A DNA stretch of 64,000 nucleotides, taken from assembly GCA_963281155.1 (NCBI GenBank), contig CAUJLY010000002.1, forward strand, positions 744,001 through 808,000. The letters are read 5' to 3'. The notes under the pieces were generated by a model that worked only from the letters and a program-made list of their open reading frames with translations, did no database searches and had not been told where the DNA came from. Within the stretch, counting starts at the first letter, position 1. Each line of letters opens with the position of its first letter. This document shows, in pieces, positions 35,447 through 46,343 of the stretch. The DNA comes from Rhabditophanes sp. KR3021. Its lineage: Eukaryota; Nematoda; Chromadorea; Rhabditida; Alloionematidae. A program made the translations under genes and the position numbers.

Positions 35447-37141
35447 TTAGTCAGTTGGTGGCGGGCTTAAATTAGTGGTGTCATTAGTTGTAGATGATTG
35501 TAAACTGCCGCTAGATGAAGTACCGTCAAGGACGCTGTTGCTAATAATTGTTGAAGAAATAGTCTCATGTTTTTTTCTTCTTTTCTTGGAAATTATGATG
35601 GTTGCATGACGCCACTTTTGTTTCAGGAGTAATTCGTGTTTGAGGAATTGTTTGACTCTTTTCCAAGTAACTTTTTCACTGTAAACGGATTGGTGAGTAG
35701 CATGTGGTATAAAGAGCGGTTCAGCAGCATTCTTTATCTTAGACAATAACTGAACCGAATGAGCAATTCCAACCATTGCATCCGATGTGCCATGAATTAT
35801 CAACACTCTCGTCTTGACCTTATCAATTCTATCAATGGAAACAAACTGGTCCATGGCCATCGTCTTCTGCGAATGCGGTTGTTTCTTCAAAACCCTAATC
35901 AGACTAGTAAACGGTGCCAATAAAATCAACGCACCCAAATTCGCAATCCTACTCGCCAAATAAGTACTAACAGCTGTTCCCATCGAAAATCCAAACAGTA
36001 TTATATTCTCTGCCTTGTATCCAAGTCCATCACAAGCGTACTCGTAAACAGCATCTATATCTGCAAACAATTCTGCTTCTCCTGTTTTAAATATATTAAA
36101 AATCAGATGTTAATTGATGCAAATACCTGGTGTAGAACCACTTAATCCGAACCCTCCATAGTCATAAGCAAGGATGTCAAGGTTTAAGTAATCAGCTATG
36201 TCGACGAAATTTGGATCTGTTATCATGCCACTACCGATATCTGATGAATTAGGTTGGGAGAAGATGATGAGATAAGGTGATTTTTTCCTTGATTTCAGTG
36301 AGTAGATGCATTTGCAAAGGAGGGTCACGATTTTTGTTTTTAATCGGTTTTCGATTATTTTTACCTTGGTTCGGAGGAGTTGTTGGTACATATCGACGGC
36401 TGGAGAGGGGTCATTTATTAGGGATGGAAGGCATATCATGATATTCTTGTGGCCAAAGGCTTCTTCGGCTGAATAAAAGACTAGATTGTATGTTTCCTAT
36501 CAATATAAATATAATTCGATTAAATTTGAACTTACCGACGAATTAGTTAGAAAATAAGTTTTGAATTTCGGTGGAGGATGAAAGGCACATTTTCTGATAA
36601 CCTTCTTAGGAAAAGGGGGTATGAGGACATAGATTAGAGTTCCTACTAGATTTAAGACAAATTTAGTATCTTGATAAAAAGCACACAATTTATCTACCCA
36701 TTTTCTTCGTTTTTTAGGTGGTGGACTAGGTTTAAGTTGAGATTCTTTCTTGGCTGGCAACGAAATATTATCCACTTTATCCATTCCTCTGACAATATTT
36801 TCAGGTAGAAGAAAGGGATAAGTGTCAGTGATGTTGCCAATGTCGTCGACTGGAGCAAAGAATTTGTTATCCTTCAAATCAGATTCAAGAACGAGTATAA
36901 TTGTAGGATTGGAGTCGTTGTCATTGGCGAATTCAATTAAATCTTCCGGCAAAGGTTCCTTCTTAAAATCTGCCCCGACGATGATTCTTTTTTTGCATGG
37001 TATCAAGCCTTTGGTTGAGTAAAGAATAGGGTTTAATTCTTCGACGATATTGACAATATTGCGATTTGGAAGCTCCTTTGGCATGGCCTTGAATTGATTT
37101 ATTTTAAATTTATCGTCACTTATAGTGTAAATTGAGGACAT
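35447..37141 (-). CDS. ABHD17-like alpha/beta hydrolase (protein depalmitoylase)
   Basis: Exons 36536-37141, 36127-36496 and 35447-36081 (introns 39 and 45 nt) give 536 residues. The family core is clear: PPFPKKVIRKCAFHPPP, LAYDYGGFGLSGSTPGE, the nucleophile elbow GFSMG, APFTS, VLIIHGTSDAMVG with the catalytic Asp, and PHATHQS with the His. ABHD17 enzymes remove palmitate from Ras and synaptic proteins at membranes. Human ABHD17 is about 310 residues. This one has an extra 150 or so N-terminal residues and a long Ser/Thr-rich tail, and it lacks the Cys cluster of vertebrate members. A hydrophobic stretch (LVGTLIYVLIPPFP) may hold it to membranes. An acceptor abuts the ATG directly. The divergent neighbour starts 189 nt away. 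Confidence 0.85.
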
Positions 37142-37287
37142 CTATTTTGAATAAAGGAAATGTAAATTTTAACCTTTTTTCAACAATATGTTTGTCAGCA
37201 GATTATAATTATCAAGTAAGAGAAGTAAAGAGCAAAAGATGATTCATCAAAATGTACCGATGATCAACAAGTCGTCTATCTAAACAA

Positions 37288-37296
37288 TATATAAAT
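37288..37296 (+). promoter_or_regulatory. TATA box of the secreted Cys-rich gene
   Basis: TATATAAAT lies 43 nt before the ATG at 37331. An acceptor-like ttttag ends 2 nt before that ATG, so either a short direct leader or trans-splicing is possible. Confidence 0.35.
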
Positions 37297-37330
37297 CGAA
37301 TAACATCCTCATTGATCTATCATTTTAGCT

Positions 37331-38022
37331 ATGTTTTTTAAAGCTCTTATCCTATTCTTTGTTTCGATTTATTTGATTAGAGCTGAAAATGGTTGTAATT
37401 ACTTGCATTTTGCTGTAAGTTTATGGAAACTGGAGCATTTAAGTAATTTATTTAGAAAATTACAACTTGCTTCGACAATTACTTTGAATTTGGGGGAGTA
37501 AAGCTAAGCTCAAACAAAACACTCCCAAACTTTTATGAGCTAAACAAAATAATTTACAATCTCGAACAAAAAGCCAAGACCAACGGAACCCAATACGTCT
37601 GTGGTGCCGTAGATGACTTAAAAGAGTGCCTAAGCACTGTTGAACAATGTCTCAACAATCAATACTTCGACATCGTCAAGTACGACAAAACCTTGATCGT
37701 AAATGCCGTCAACGAACTAATTAACTTTTCAATCAAGCAATGCACAGTCATAAACATCGGAGAAGTAATCAGCTTCGACATTCCATCAAAAATCAATTGC
37801 TTCGCCATGATTATTACTGAAAGTTTCATGGCAAAAAAAGATTGCATTGAAAGGGCAGCTATTTTGAGAATATTTGAATCCAAGGAAGCTCGAATCACTA
37901 GGATTACTAATTGCATGGTTGAAGCAGTTATTGAAAAGTGCGGCAATGAAACAGCTGATCTTATTGAGAGATTAATTGATACCAATGAAATTAAAATTAG
38001 AATTCCAGAGGCTTTTGATTAA
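37331..38022 (+). CDS. Secreted Cys-rich protein, DUF19 (T20D4.11)-like
   Basis: Exons 37331-37414 and 37456-38022 (41-nt intron) encode 216 residues. It begins with the signal peptide MFFKALILFFVSIYLIRAE. About ten cysteines are spread through an otherwise helical, N-glycosylation-containing chain: YVCGAVDDLKECLSTVEQC, NFSIKQC, KINCFAMI, MAKKDCIERA and ITNCMVEAVIEKCGNET. The spacing recalls DUF19/T20D4.11 domains, which are abundant secreted proteins in nematodes with mostly unknown roles. The match is by pattern only. There is no membrane anchor. The stop is followed 200 nt later by dolichol kinase on the same strand. Confidence 0.72.
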
Positions 38023-38224
38023 CTAGAATAAATATGTTTGACTAGCTCACATTTACCTTTTTATTAATTCGAACTTATTTTATGTTTTGATTTATAATTT
38101 GGCAATAAATATTATTCATACACTTCCAGAACGAAATTCATTTGCAAAACGCCCCTTTAGATCAGGCTCGATGTGTAATGCTTATTTCGATATTTATTCC
38201 CTACTCCCATCAAAATTGCTCAAA

Positions 38225-39251
38225 ATGAGTGATTTGAGCCAGACAGACCGTTTCGACCACTCTTTAATGGGAATAGCCTTCATATCCTTCCTCTGCATCC
38301 TTCTAAACATTAAATTATTCAACAAGTCTGCGTTAAACGTCCATGCAACCTGCCTAATCATCATATTCTGTGCCTTTTACTTATTCTCAAAGAGCATAGG
38401 ATGTTCATTATTGCAATTACCTCTTTGTTTATTAAAAAGAGTTTTTAATGGAACTAGTCAAAGGTGATTACATTCATTTAAGCTAGAATAATTTTAAATT
38501 TAGATATTCAATTTTGGTGTTATGGTCAAATTGCATTTTTGTCGCTGTAATGTTCAATGTTTACATCGCAAAACTAAAAGTAGCAACGACTATTCATCGA
38601 AAGTACTTTCATTTGGTGGGAATTATTATTGCTGTATCGGGGCTTTATTTTGAACCGCAATTCACCAGATTAGCCTCATTCCTAGCAATCATCATCTTCT
38701 GTCTGGTTGAAGTAAGGATCCAATGAGTGAATAGTAATTTAATTTTATAGGCGATTCGTGCTAATATGGTTAAACCTTACTACAGCCTAATTAACCAGTC
38801 CTTTCTGGTGTTTTTGGACGAACAAGACGGTGTCAATTCTATACTCTCGCCTATCTTTTTGCTGATCAGCTTATTTGGACCCTTAATTTTAGTTGAAATT
38901 AATGAACTTAAACCCATAGCATTACTCCATTTCTCGGGCATCTGCATCGTCGGCGTTGGTGATGCCATGGCTGCAATAATAGGAACACTCTACGGAAAAA
39001 ATAAATGGCGTTCAGTGTTAAACTTAGACAAAACATCCAGCAAATCACTCCAAGGAACTGCTGCCTTTTTCCTGTCCTGTCTCATCACATTATTACTATG
39101 CCAATATTACTTTCTTCATATCAATTTCATGGCATTATCCTTTGTCAGAATAATAATAACTTCTTTTGTTACAAGTTTGTGTGAAGCTTTCTGCAGCAAA
39201 TACGACAACATTCTGCCCACAATAATTGGTTTTATAATTTTATACTGGTAA
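38225..39251 (+). CDS. dolk-1: Dolichol kinase (DOLK/Sec59-like), short form
   Basis: Exons 38225-38463, 38504-38711 and 38751-39251 (introns 40 and 39 nt) give 315 residues with many membrane helices. Family motifs in order are HRKYFHLVG, FCLVEAIR, FLVFLDEQDG with SILSPIFLLI, the CTP-binding GVGDAMAAIIGTLYGKNKW, SLQGTAAFF and CEAFCSKYDNILPTI. It phosphorylates dolichol with CTP in the ER, supplying the carrier for N-glycosylation. Human DOLK has 538 residues, so most N-terminal helices are missing; the kinase core is complete. The frame stays open upstream to an ATG at 38087, which would add 46 residues without obvious helices. A missed upstream exon is limited by the neighbouring stop at 38022. 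Confidence 0.85.
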
Positions 39252-39619
39252 ACAAAAATTCTATTTTATATATTTATGATCACTTAGTAAATGATGCACA
39301 CATAAAAGTAATCGTTATCTTATCTTGACCAACCCTCTATAGATATCAAATGTAGAAGGAAGCAGGTAAACTACTTCTTGTAAAAGTACTACCAATCAAG
39401 CAACCACCAACAAACGACGGTGTCTTACTTTAAATTTGTTTATTAGTTGGCCTTTCCATTGGAACAAAGTTAACAAAAGTAGGGTCAAGAAATTTTCGCG
39501 CATTTGTAATCATATCTTTATCTAGATTGACGAGACGACGGTACGACATACTTTTTATTGTGTTGTTGTGTATTAGAAAAACCTATTTGTGCGGGTTATA
39601 TTGATGACAAAATTGTGCC
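39252..39619. other. Intergenic with an E2F-like site
   Basis: About 370 nt between the dolichol kinase stop and the next ATG. It contains TTTTCGCGC at 39493-39501 and an acceptor-like gtgtattag near 39576; otherwise nothing was recognised. Confidence 0.4.
39493..39505 (+). promoter_or_regulatory. Possible E2F/DP binding site
   Basis: TTTTCGCGC followed by ATTT matches the E2F core TTT(C/G)(C/G)CGC. It lies about 115 nt upstream of the small coiled-coil gene at 39620. Confidence 0.3.
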
Positions 39620-40016
39620 ATGGCAAGTGTTGATGGTAAGGAAGAAGGTACTGTGCTTAAGGAGAATGTACCGCAGGTTAATTTAAGGGATAGTTGCCTT
39701 GACTATAGTGTAAGTTTCTTTCGATTCTATTTATTATTTTTATTTAGGCGCTTAAAATGGAAAGTGTAGAGACTGAAACAGATATCACGTTCGAAGTAGG
39801 ACCTGAGGACGGTGGTATATTTGTTGATGGTGAATCAAATAAAACATTTACAAAGCGTTGTATTACGTCAACTACAAGCAGAATTGGGCTACTTGAAATG
39901 GAAATAGATGAGGTATGTTTATGATGCATGTATTTAACAAAAAATAATTGCAGAGAAAAGTGGTATTAACAGATTTAGAACATAGGATCAACCAAGTAAA
40001 AGCACAGAAAGAGTAA
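39620..40016 (+). CDS. Small acidic protein with C-terminal coiled coil, family unknown
   Basis: Exons 39620-39709, 39748-39912 and 39954-40016 (introns 38 and 41 nt, all phase 0) give 105 residues. The first two thirds are acidic and unstructured (MASVDGKEEGTVLKENVPQV ... ITFEVGPEDGG). The end is a helix of heptad type (RIGLLEMEIDERKVVLTDLE, then HRINQVKAQKE). I do not recognise it. Three phase-consistent short introns and an E2F-like site upstream support a real gene, perhaps linked to the cell cycle. The next gene, 176 nt downstream on the same strand, also ends in a coiled coil. Confidence 0.55.
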
Positions 40017-40192
40017 AAATGCTCTGGAAACGGGTGTGGAAAACTAACTATGAATAATAATAAAAACCTTTTTTGCATATCTGTATCTATTCTGAATATT
40101 GACGGCTTATTTTGCCTCTTAAATTATCTTTTCTACTTAACTTACATCCATGTTTAATCTAATTTCTTATAGTAATCTTTAGAAGTTCAAGA

Positions 40193-40774
40193 ATGTCAAA
40201 AGTAGCTGGAAAGAATGGGCTGAGTCTCAGAAAAAACGACACCAATAAAGTTGTTGGAGCTGAAGCTAAAATAGGGGGAAGAAAAAACACAACCACGTGC
40301 ACTGAGACTCCTAAGAAAAGAGCACGTACTGTTGTGGATGAGAACAGAGACGCTGCTTCCTCTGCCCGTAAACTGACCTTGAGATCAGCTAGTAAAAAGA
40401 TAGAAAGTCCTCCAGCTAAGATAAGTGTTCCTAACAGTCCTGTGGCAAGGGGGACTGCTGCGAAAAGAGTATCCACAATTAGAAAGACTAAAGCCAAGAA
40501 AGAAGTAGAAGCAGCTTTGGTGCCTCCAACTAAGCAATACACGTCCTTTGGAAGTCAGTGCGGAACGTCTCTAATGTCTGCCGACTACACCGCCGAAGAA
40601 CAAGAAGACGACATGTTTGAAGATGAACCTTCCCACAAATACTACATCTCCCAACTAAACGATCTTGTCGAAAAAGAGAACGAACTAAAGGAAGTAAAGT
40701 GGGGACTCGACATGAGAATCGACGATCTCCGTGAAACCTTAAAAGATCTTGAATCTCGTACCCTCTCAGACTAA
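40193..40774 (+). CDS. Nuclear-type protein with basic N-terminus and C-terminal coiled coil (geminin-like layout)
   Basis: A single exon of 193 residues. Residues 1-115 are basic, with clusters TPKKRARTV and RKLTLRSASKK and several SP/TP sites, suggesting nuclear entry and CDK control. An acidic patch (TAEEQEDDMFEDEP) precedes a charged coiled coil (YYISQLNDLVEKENELKEV ... LRETLKDLESRT). Geminin, the Cdt1 inhibitor, has this same size and order, but I could not confirm its key residues. RKL near residue 62 might form a D-box-like RxxL. An acceptor (ctttag) ends 10 nt before the ATG. Other small coiled-coil chromosomal proteins are equally possible. Confidence 0.6.
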   Translation: MSKVAGKNGLSLRKNDTNKVVGAEAKIGGRKNTTTCTETPKKRARTVVDENRDAASSARKLTLRSASKKIESPPAKISVPNSPVARGTAAKRVSTIRKTKAKKEVEAALVPPTKQYTSFGSQCGTSLMSADYTAEEQEDDMFEDEPSHKYYISQLNDLVEKENELKEVKWGLDMRIDDLRETLKDLESRTLSD

Positions 40775-40985
40775 ACAATATTCTTTCATTAAATGTTTCT
40801 TGTATTATGTGTGTGTGCTTCTTTAATCTTTTTCTATTTAATTATATGTACTACAATATTTTCTTTCGTAAAATTACCATTTACACCTCCAAAATAAATT
40901 TTTTTCTACTCAAGAGATATGTTGGGGAGGCGCGTATTGGAAACAATGATGTGTCCATATTGTTGTATTGTTTAATTTATTGGGT

Positions 40986-41858
40986 ATGTTGGCTAATAGG
41001 TTGCAGTTGTTACGTTTGAAATCTTTTGGTGAACAGGCACATTGTTTGTCGCAATTGGCGTTCACCAAGTATGGCAAAACTGACAAGAAGAAAGCACCTT
41101 TAGTGATATGTCACGGTTTGTTTGGGCAAAAATCAAATTGGAATTCAATAGCGAAAGCCGTCCAGGCAAGGTTAAACAATGCCGTCTATTGCGTAGATTT
41201 AAGGAATCACGGAGACAACAACCACTACCCTACAATGACATATGCTGAAATGGCTGAAGATGTAGACAACTTTATTGAGACTGTTGTTTTCCAAGATAGC
41301 GATGGGGTCAAATGCGATATTCTAGGACATTCTATGGGTGGCAAAGTTGTAATGGCAGGGGCATTAGATGAAAACTACTCCAAGAAATTTAGAAAAGTAA
41401 TTGTCGAAGATGCTACTCCAGTCGCTCACCATCAAGGTGGGGAATTTGTAGGGTATGTGGCAGCATTGAAGAAAGTTAATTACATGGGAACAAGGAAGGA
41501 AATTGACAATGAACTCAAAGTGGCTGTACCTGATAATGCTGTCCGAGGATTTTTGCTAACAAACTTGGCGCGAGATGAAAAGACTGGGGGATGGAAATTC
41601 AAAGCTAACTTGGATGTAATCAACGATTACGTCACAGATACTTTGCCCAACAATTCATTCGTCGGAAAAGGAATCTGTAGGGAGCCTGCTTTATTCATTA
41701 TCGGTGAAAAGTCTAACTTTGTACCCGCAAAGGATAGAGGTCACATATTAAAGCTCTTCCCAAACGTCGAGTTCACAACAATACCAAAAGCTTCCCACTG
41801 GGTACACGCAGATCAACCAAAAGCATTCATGGATGTAGTAGTCAATTACCTTAAATAA
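40986..41858 (+). CDS. abhd-11: ABHD11-like mitochondrial alpha/beta hydrolase
   Basis: A single exon of 290 residues. The N-terminus (MLANRLQLLRLKSFGEQAH) is a likely mitochondrial targeting peptide. The hydrolase core shows HGLFGQKSNWNSIAKAVQ, VYCVDLRNHGDNNH, MAEDVDNFIE, the nucleophile GHSMGGKV, VEDATPV, and the catalytic His in PKASHWVHADQP. ABHD11 in mammals is a mitochondrial serine hydrolase that protects lipoylated 2-oxoglutarate dehydrogenase. The gene runs on the same strand as its upstream neighbour. The in-frame TTG at 40968 is not used here, because the first ATG already gives a good transit peptide. A short upstream frame (40919-40975) could act as a uORF. Confidence 0.9.
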   Translation: MLANRLQLLRLKSFGEQAHCLSQLAFTKYGKTDKKKAPLVICHGLFGQKSNWNSIAKAVQARLNNAVYCVDLRNHGDNNHYPTMTYAEMAEDVDNFIETVVFQDSDGVKCDILGHSMGGKVVMAGALDENYSKKFRKVIVEDATPVAHHQGGEFVGYVAALKKVNYMGTRKEIDNELKVAVPDNAVRGFLLTNLARDEKTGGWKFKANLDVINDYVTDTLPNNSFVGKGICREPALFIIGEKSNFVPAKDRGHILKLFPNVEFTTIPKASHWVHADQPKAFMDVVVNYLK

Positions 41859-41937
41859 AATATAGGATATTATCATGCATGTTCAATAGTATAGTTTTAT
41901 TTATAATAAAATAATTAGAACAAAAAAGTGTGTATAT

Positions 41938-42564
41938 TTAAAATTTAATCTTATGTGTAAATAAAAAACCAACAGCTCCCACTGCAACAAAGCAACTCAA
42001 GGCTAAAAAGACTAATTTGACATTTTCAGTTGCTTTTTGTGTTTCCTCTGTAACAAGAGATGCTTTTGTCTTTTCGCAAAAACCATTCCAATTTAAATGG
42101 TTCTTTTTCCAATATCTGTTGATAGATTGTGATAGCATTTTGGAGGAATAAAGAACGATTGTCTCAAGATCAGCTAACAAATCAGCTTCAATCAAAGCTT
42201 CGGAAAAGGATCCAATAAACGTCATGATTCCTACAAATCGTCCATAACTAAATAAGTTTTCGTTTAAATTAGGTGCACCCGATAAAGAGGTTATTATTTC
42301 CATAAATAAATTGAAAGAAATATGTGGGCCATTACGGAAGAATTTATTTATCAACTGAACAATATATTCCCTGTTTTGACATTCGAAATCAGAACACGAC
42401 AGTATCAAAGCGTCTAAAATAGATTCAGCTTTCAATGCTTCTTTTTTTGTAATTTTTATGGTAGAATCAAAAAGATTAGGTTGATTTGTTTTAGCTATGA
42501 TGTAGTTTTGAAGAAGATAAGTAATAAATTCTTCTGAATAGTTATCTTTGGAAACCGATTTCAT
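41938..42564 (-). CDS. Bcl-2 family apoptosis regulator
   Basis: A single exon of 208 residues with the Bcl-2 layout. BH1 is at about 104-120 (LFSYGRFVGIMTFIGSF against the consensus WGR(I/V)VA..xFG). BH2 is near 152-164 (HLNWNGFCEK against WI..NGGW..F). The tail 183-203 is a hydrophobic helix followed by HKIKF, the basic end typical of outer mitochondrial membrane anchors. A weak BH3-like piece is near residues 50-62 (LDALILSCSDFE). CED-9-like or Bcl-2-like pro-survival function is suggested by the multidomain form but not proven. It lies tail-to-tail with ABHD11, 79 nt apart. Its intronless state is unusual next to the spliced neighbours. Confidence 0.72.
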   Translation of the reverse strand: MKSVSKDNYSEEFITYLLQNYIIAKTNQPNLFDSTIKITKKEALKAESILDALILSCSDFECQNREYIVQLINKFFRNGPHISFNLFMEIITSLSGAPNLNENLFSYGRFVGIMTFIGSFSEALIEADLLADLETIVLYSSKMLSQSINRYWKKNHLNWNGFCEKTKASLVTEETQKATENVKLVFLALSCFVAVGAVGFLFTHKIKF

Positions 42565-44388
42565 AGTAAATATAGGTCTGGGTATTGAGTATTGTAAAAT
42601 GCTATACTAATGAGTTGGATAAAGTTAATACTCTCTTTACCAATACAATAGAATATGCCATAACTTTTTGTTATGTCTGATCACTCTCTTTTTCTTGCAA
42701 TCACATTCGTTAGATGGACCTACCGAGTTGTTTGTCAATGTATGGGGAAACTTTATTTGTACAAAGGATATTTTGAAGTAAACGGTACAAATGATTAATG
42801 TCTTATTTTTATAAATATGATTGGTAATTAAATTTGAAAATATTATTTATTACTTTTCCAGAGTCAAAACTAAAATGTATTTATAACAATTGCAACGAAA
42901 AAGTGTACTTGCAGCTCAAAAAGTTTATTTTAGTGCAAATTTGTATAATACTCTTCAATTATGTTTTCATTACAAATGCTATTTTCAAGAACAAGTTGGA
43001 AGGGATATTTATTAATTGTCGTGTAATCACAAATTAAGACTCTTTCTTTAAGATTCATTTCAACCCAATTCTCATTTCATTTTTTACACAAAATATACAC
43101 AGGATACATTACAATTTTATTCAATTACTAAGTAGAGATAGAATAAAAGTAACAACGAGTAAATACTTACTGTTGCATTCGCCTGCAATCATCATAATTA
43201 ATTTCTATATATCTTTGTATCGGACACCTTTATATATATTATAGAATAAAAAAGATACTTGATGTTGCTATTTAATTATTATTATGTTGATAGTGCAATA
43301 TCAAATGCTTCATTTTAACATTTAAAAAAATAACTCTTTTGTAGTAATGTTTTTTTGCATAAATTAATTGGTTTCTAGAAAGTTATTTAACATGGAAAAA
43401 TAAATTGTATGAGAGAATATAACTCAAACTATCGTTTATCTTTTTTAGACCTTAATTTATTAGCTTAAATCATGCTGATTTCTTTGAAATACAACACTTC
43501 TGTTGGTTTGATGTTTAATCCTTTTAACATGAGATTAGAAACTTTGCCAAATGATTTTCCATTGCCAAGACCCTATATTTAATGATGGTTATTTTCCTTC
43601 CAAAGTATCATATTAACAAATCATATTAAATGCCACAAGAAAAGGAAACTTGTTGTGTTGTTTCTCACTCATTCTACAAGTAAGGCAATGAAACAAATAG
43701 GCAGTGTAGGAAAATAAAGTTACTGACCCCACAATCGACCTGATTCAAATTTGTGCTATAATCTATGAAAAAAATCTTAAAGTTGACATGGCTTCAAATC
43801 CAAACAAAGTACGTTTAATAATTTTTGGAAGACTCCTACTTCAAACAAATCTCTAAGAACAATAATATTAACTTTCATTTCTTTATTATCAATTAGCCAT
43901 ACATAATGTTATTTAAACCATACACAATATCAACTTTAACAATACATAATATCAACTTTGACAATACATAATATCAAAATTGAATAAAAATAGAAATAAT
44001 TGTGCTTGGTTGACTCCACCAACTAAACTTGCCTTAAAACAATACATCCATCCCATTAACCAAAATGATGAACCATACAACTATCATATGTTCCAAATTT
44101 AATCGGCCACATCCTCATTAATAGCATCCTTTATTGAAAAGATGTTAAAAGCTGATAAAAATGCCCATCCCTCTCATTAGAATCAGATTTCTTATCTTCA
44201 AGACATCTATATAGTTACACTTTATTTATTAATCCCATTGGCAATGGTCTTTAGAACCTTTTTTGGCAGTTGTTGAGTGGACATCAAAATATGTAGAAGA
44301 GACAAGGCGTTCACTTTTAAGGGCATTTAAAACTTTTTAATACAAACCACACTTCTTTTCAATCAAACTTATATTTTTATTTACATAA
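42565..44388. other. Long intergenic region with a short tandem repeat
   Basis: 1.8 kb, AT-rich. Apart from the 22-nt tandem repeat at 43919-43981, nothing was recognised. A 7-codon start (ATGGCTTCA..., about 43789) followed by a donor-like gtacgt has no matching next exon. Confidence 0.4.
43919..43981. repeat. 22-nt tandem repeat, about 3 copies
   Basis: Units of the form 'aatacataatatcaacttt' plus gac/aac follow one another three times with a few changes. It lies in intergenic DNA. Confidence 0.6.
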
Positions 44389-44962
44389 ATGACACCAACG
44401 ATGTTGTCAGCTTTGTGGGTTTTTCTGTCTATTTCAATTGCTTTAGGGCAACTTTTGGCAGCTGGACAAAGTGATTGGTTGGTTCATGGAAGTCTTAGTC
44501 AAGGTCTTTATGCTAATTGTTACCTTCATGAATGCCAATTAAGAACCAATTGGTGGCCTTTGATTTTGCTGAGTGCTTATTTATTTGGAATTTCTATTTT
44601 GTTTTTGTCCTCACTCATATCAGTACCTTTTTTGATATTTAGCTCAACTTCAAAACCACTTCAAATTGTTTCCAATTGCCAGTTTGTTGCTGTTTTGTTG
44701 ACGGGGTTGGTAGTGGTTAGTGTGCCGATGGATATGGAGGATATTCATTGTACTACCAATCAGCTCATCAAGTCTTTGTATTGCAGGTAGTAGAGTTAAT
44801 CATTTATTTCCATAATTATATGCATCATTTAGAGTTGGATGGGCATATGCGTTCGCCTGCGTTTTATCTCTTATATCCATGTGCTGCCCAATAATGGGAA
44901 GATTACTTGCAGATCATCGCAAATCATACAGATTCATCACAGTCCCAGAGTGTCTATTATAA
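44389..44962 (+). CDS. LHFPL/GSG1-like tetraspan membrane protein (claudin superfamily)
   Basis: Exons 44389-44786 and 44833-44962 (46-nt intron) encode 175 residues with four membrane helices. The first (LSALWVFLSISIALGQLLAA) is followed by QSDWLVHG and a short extracellular loop with two cysteines (GLYANCYLHECQLRTNWW). The last begins VGWAYAFACVLSLI. LHFPL proteins share an N-terminal LW..F...F, a following W after the first helix, and a WAY(M/A) start of the last helix. Vertebrate members support ion channels in hair cells and synapses. The assignment to LHFPL instead of another claudin-like group is tentative. Confidence 0.6.
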
Positions 44963-45077
44963 CCAACAACTTTACCACACATTTTTAATTATACTTTATT
45001 GTGAAAAACAACTAAACAAAATACATTACTAATTTTGCACCATAAATAACAAAAACAAATAATTGTTCCTATTGCTT

Positions 45078-46343
45078 TTATGAAACAGTATAAACTTTAG
45101 GCTTGATAAGATAACGGAAGGATCTTTTTAATAAGGATCCTCTGGAGAATTTGTGTCTTAATCGCTTGCGTAGAGGGACTCCGACTTCGGGCTCGATGAC
45201 ATTCTTGTACACTTCAATTAGGTCTACTACTTTCAGAGGTTCTTCGTGTAGTTCATGGAATGGAATTAGAGAGAGGTCCGTACTAAAAAGATAATAATAA
45301 TAAAATTAGATAAATATATATTCCTACCCTTCTTCCAAAACATCCTTTAAACAGTAATTTGGTGTTGAACAAGCTACTATTTCTGACAATTTAACTTGGT
45401 CTCCAAACAAAAATTGTCTCCCATTGCTTATTCCCCATAACTTAAGTAAAGCATCTGTAGCAGCTAAATCAATAGCAATATTCAAGCTTTCCCCACCCAT
45501 TTCTCCAATCAACTCTTTATCAGCGTAAATTCCAACAACGAAACAAGGCATCGATGAAAATTCGCCTGTCTTTCTCACCAATCTCGCCTCCACTTTCTTA
45601 GCTCTTTTCTGCTTTTGATATAATTGTGTAAGAACAGGCAAAGGATTTCTCAATGGATAAACATCTTCCAAGGGAATCGCCAAAATATTTGGAATTACAC
45701 TGTTGAAAATTAACCTATGAGCTCTGTCTTTATTTAAAACACCCAAGACACACAAAAAGGCATCGGCTAATGTAGTCATAGCTATTGGAAACTCTTCGGT
45801 TTTGATCAAATTCTGAAGGCCATACCCCTCAGCCAGTTTAGCTAACATGCTATCTTCGGATAAAGCCATCGACACGGCGTCGATAAATTCTTCGGGAGCA
45901 TTTGGAAGATTGAAGCGGATATAACTGTCGCAGAAATCCATTAGAATGTCAGCGCCACTTTGAACTAATTCTGTGTTGTTAACTTCTCCTGATTTAAGTT
46001 GGGAGACATGTTCGTTGGATATGTTGTCTGGGTTATTGTAGTTACTGAAGGTGAGAGCATCTACCAGCTTTTGTGGGTCGATGTCTGGCGAAGAGAGGCG
46101 ATGAGATAGGGCGAAAACTTCGGCAGAATAGTTCCTAAATGAAATTAATTTAATCCATTCATTGAGTGTCTTACCAGTTGGGGTAAGCTGAACGATGAAG
46201 GACAGGTTCTGCTCCAGCCATAACTCTGCGATGATACAAATCTTTCAAGTATCCTCTTTCCCATACTGAACGTAATGTCCTAACTAAATAAACTATAAAG
46301 TGTGAAGTCAGGGATTAAATTTACCTGGTGTCATTGATGTCAT
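45078..46343 (-). CDS. mrpl-44: Mitochondrial large ribosomal subunit protein mL44 (MRPL44)
   Basis: Exons 46325-46343, 46175-46292, 45328-46134 and 45079/45078-45282 (introns 32, 40 and 45 nt) give 382 residues. The N-terminus [20 protein letters not shown] is a basic transit peptide. The central part is an inactive RNase III-like domain ([41 protein letters not shown]), followed by a double-stranded RNA-binding-like domain ([47 protein letters not shown]). This layout and the [12 protein letters not shown] helix match MRPL44 of animals. The 66-residue C-terminal extension after the dsRBD is somewhat long. One intron of 32 nt is among the shortest in the window. Confidence 0.85.
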
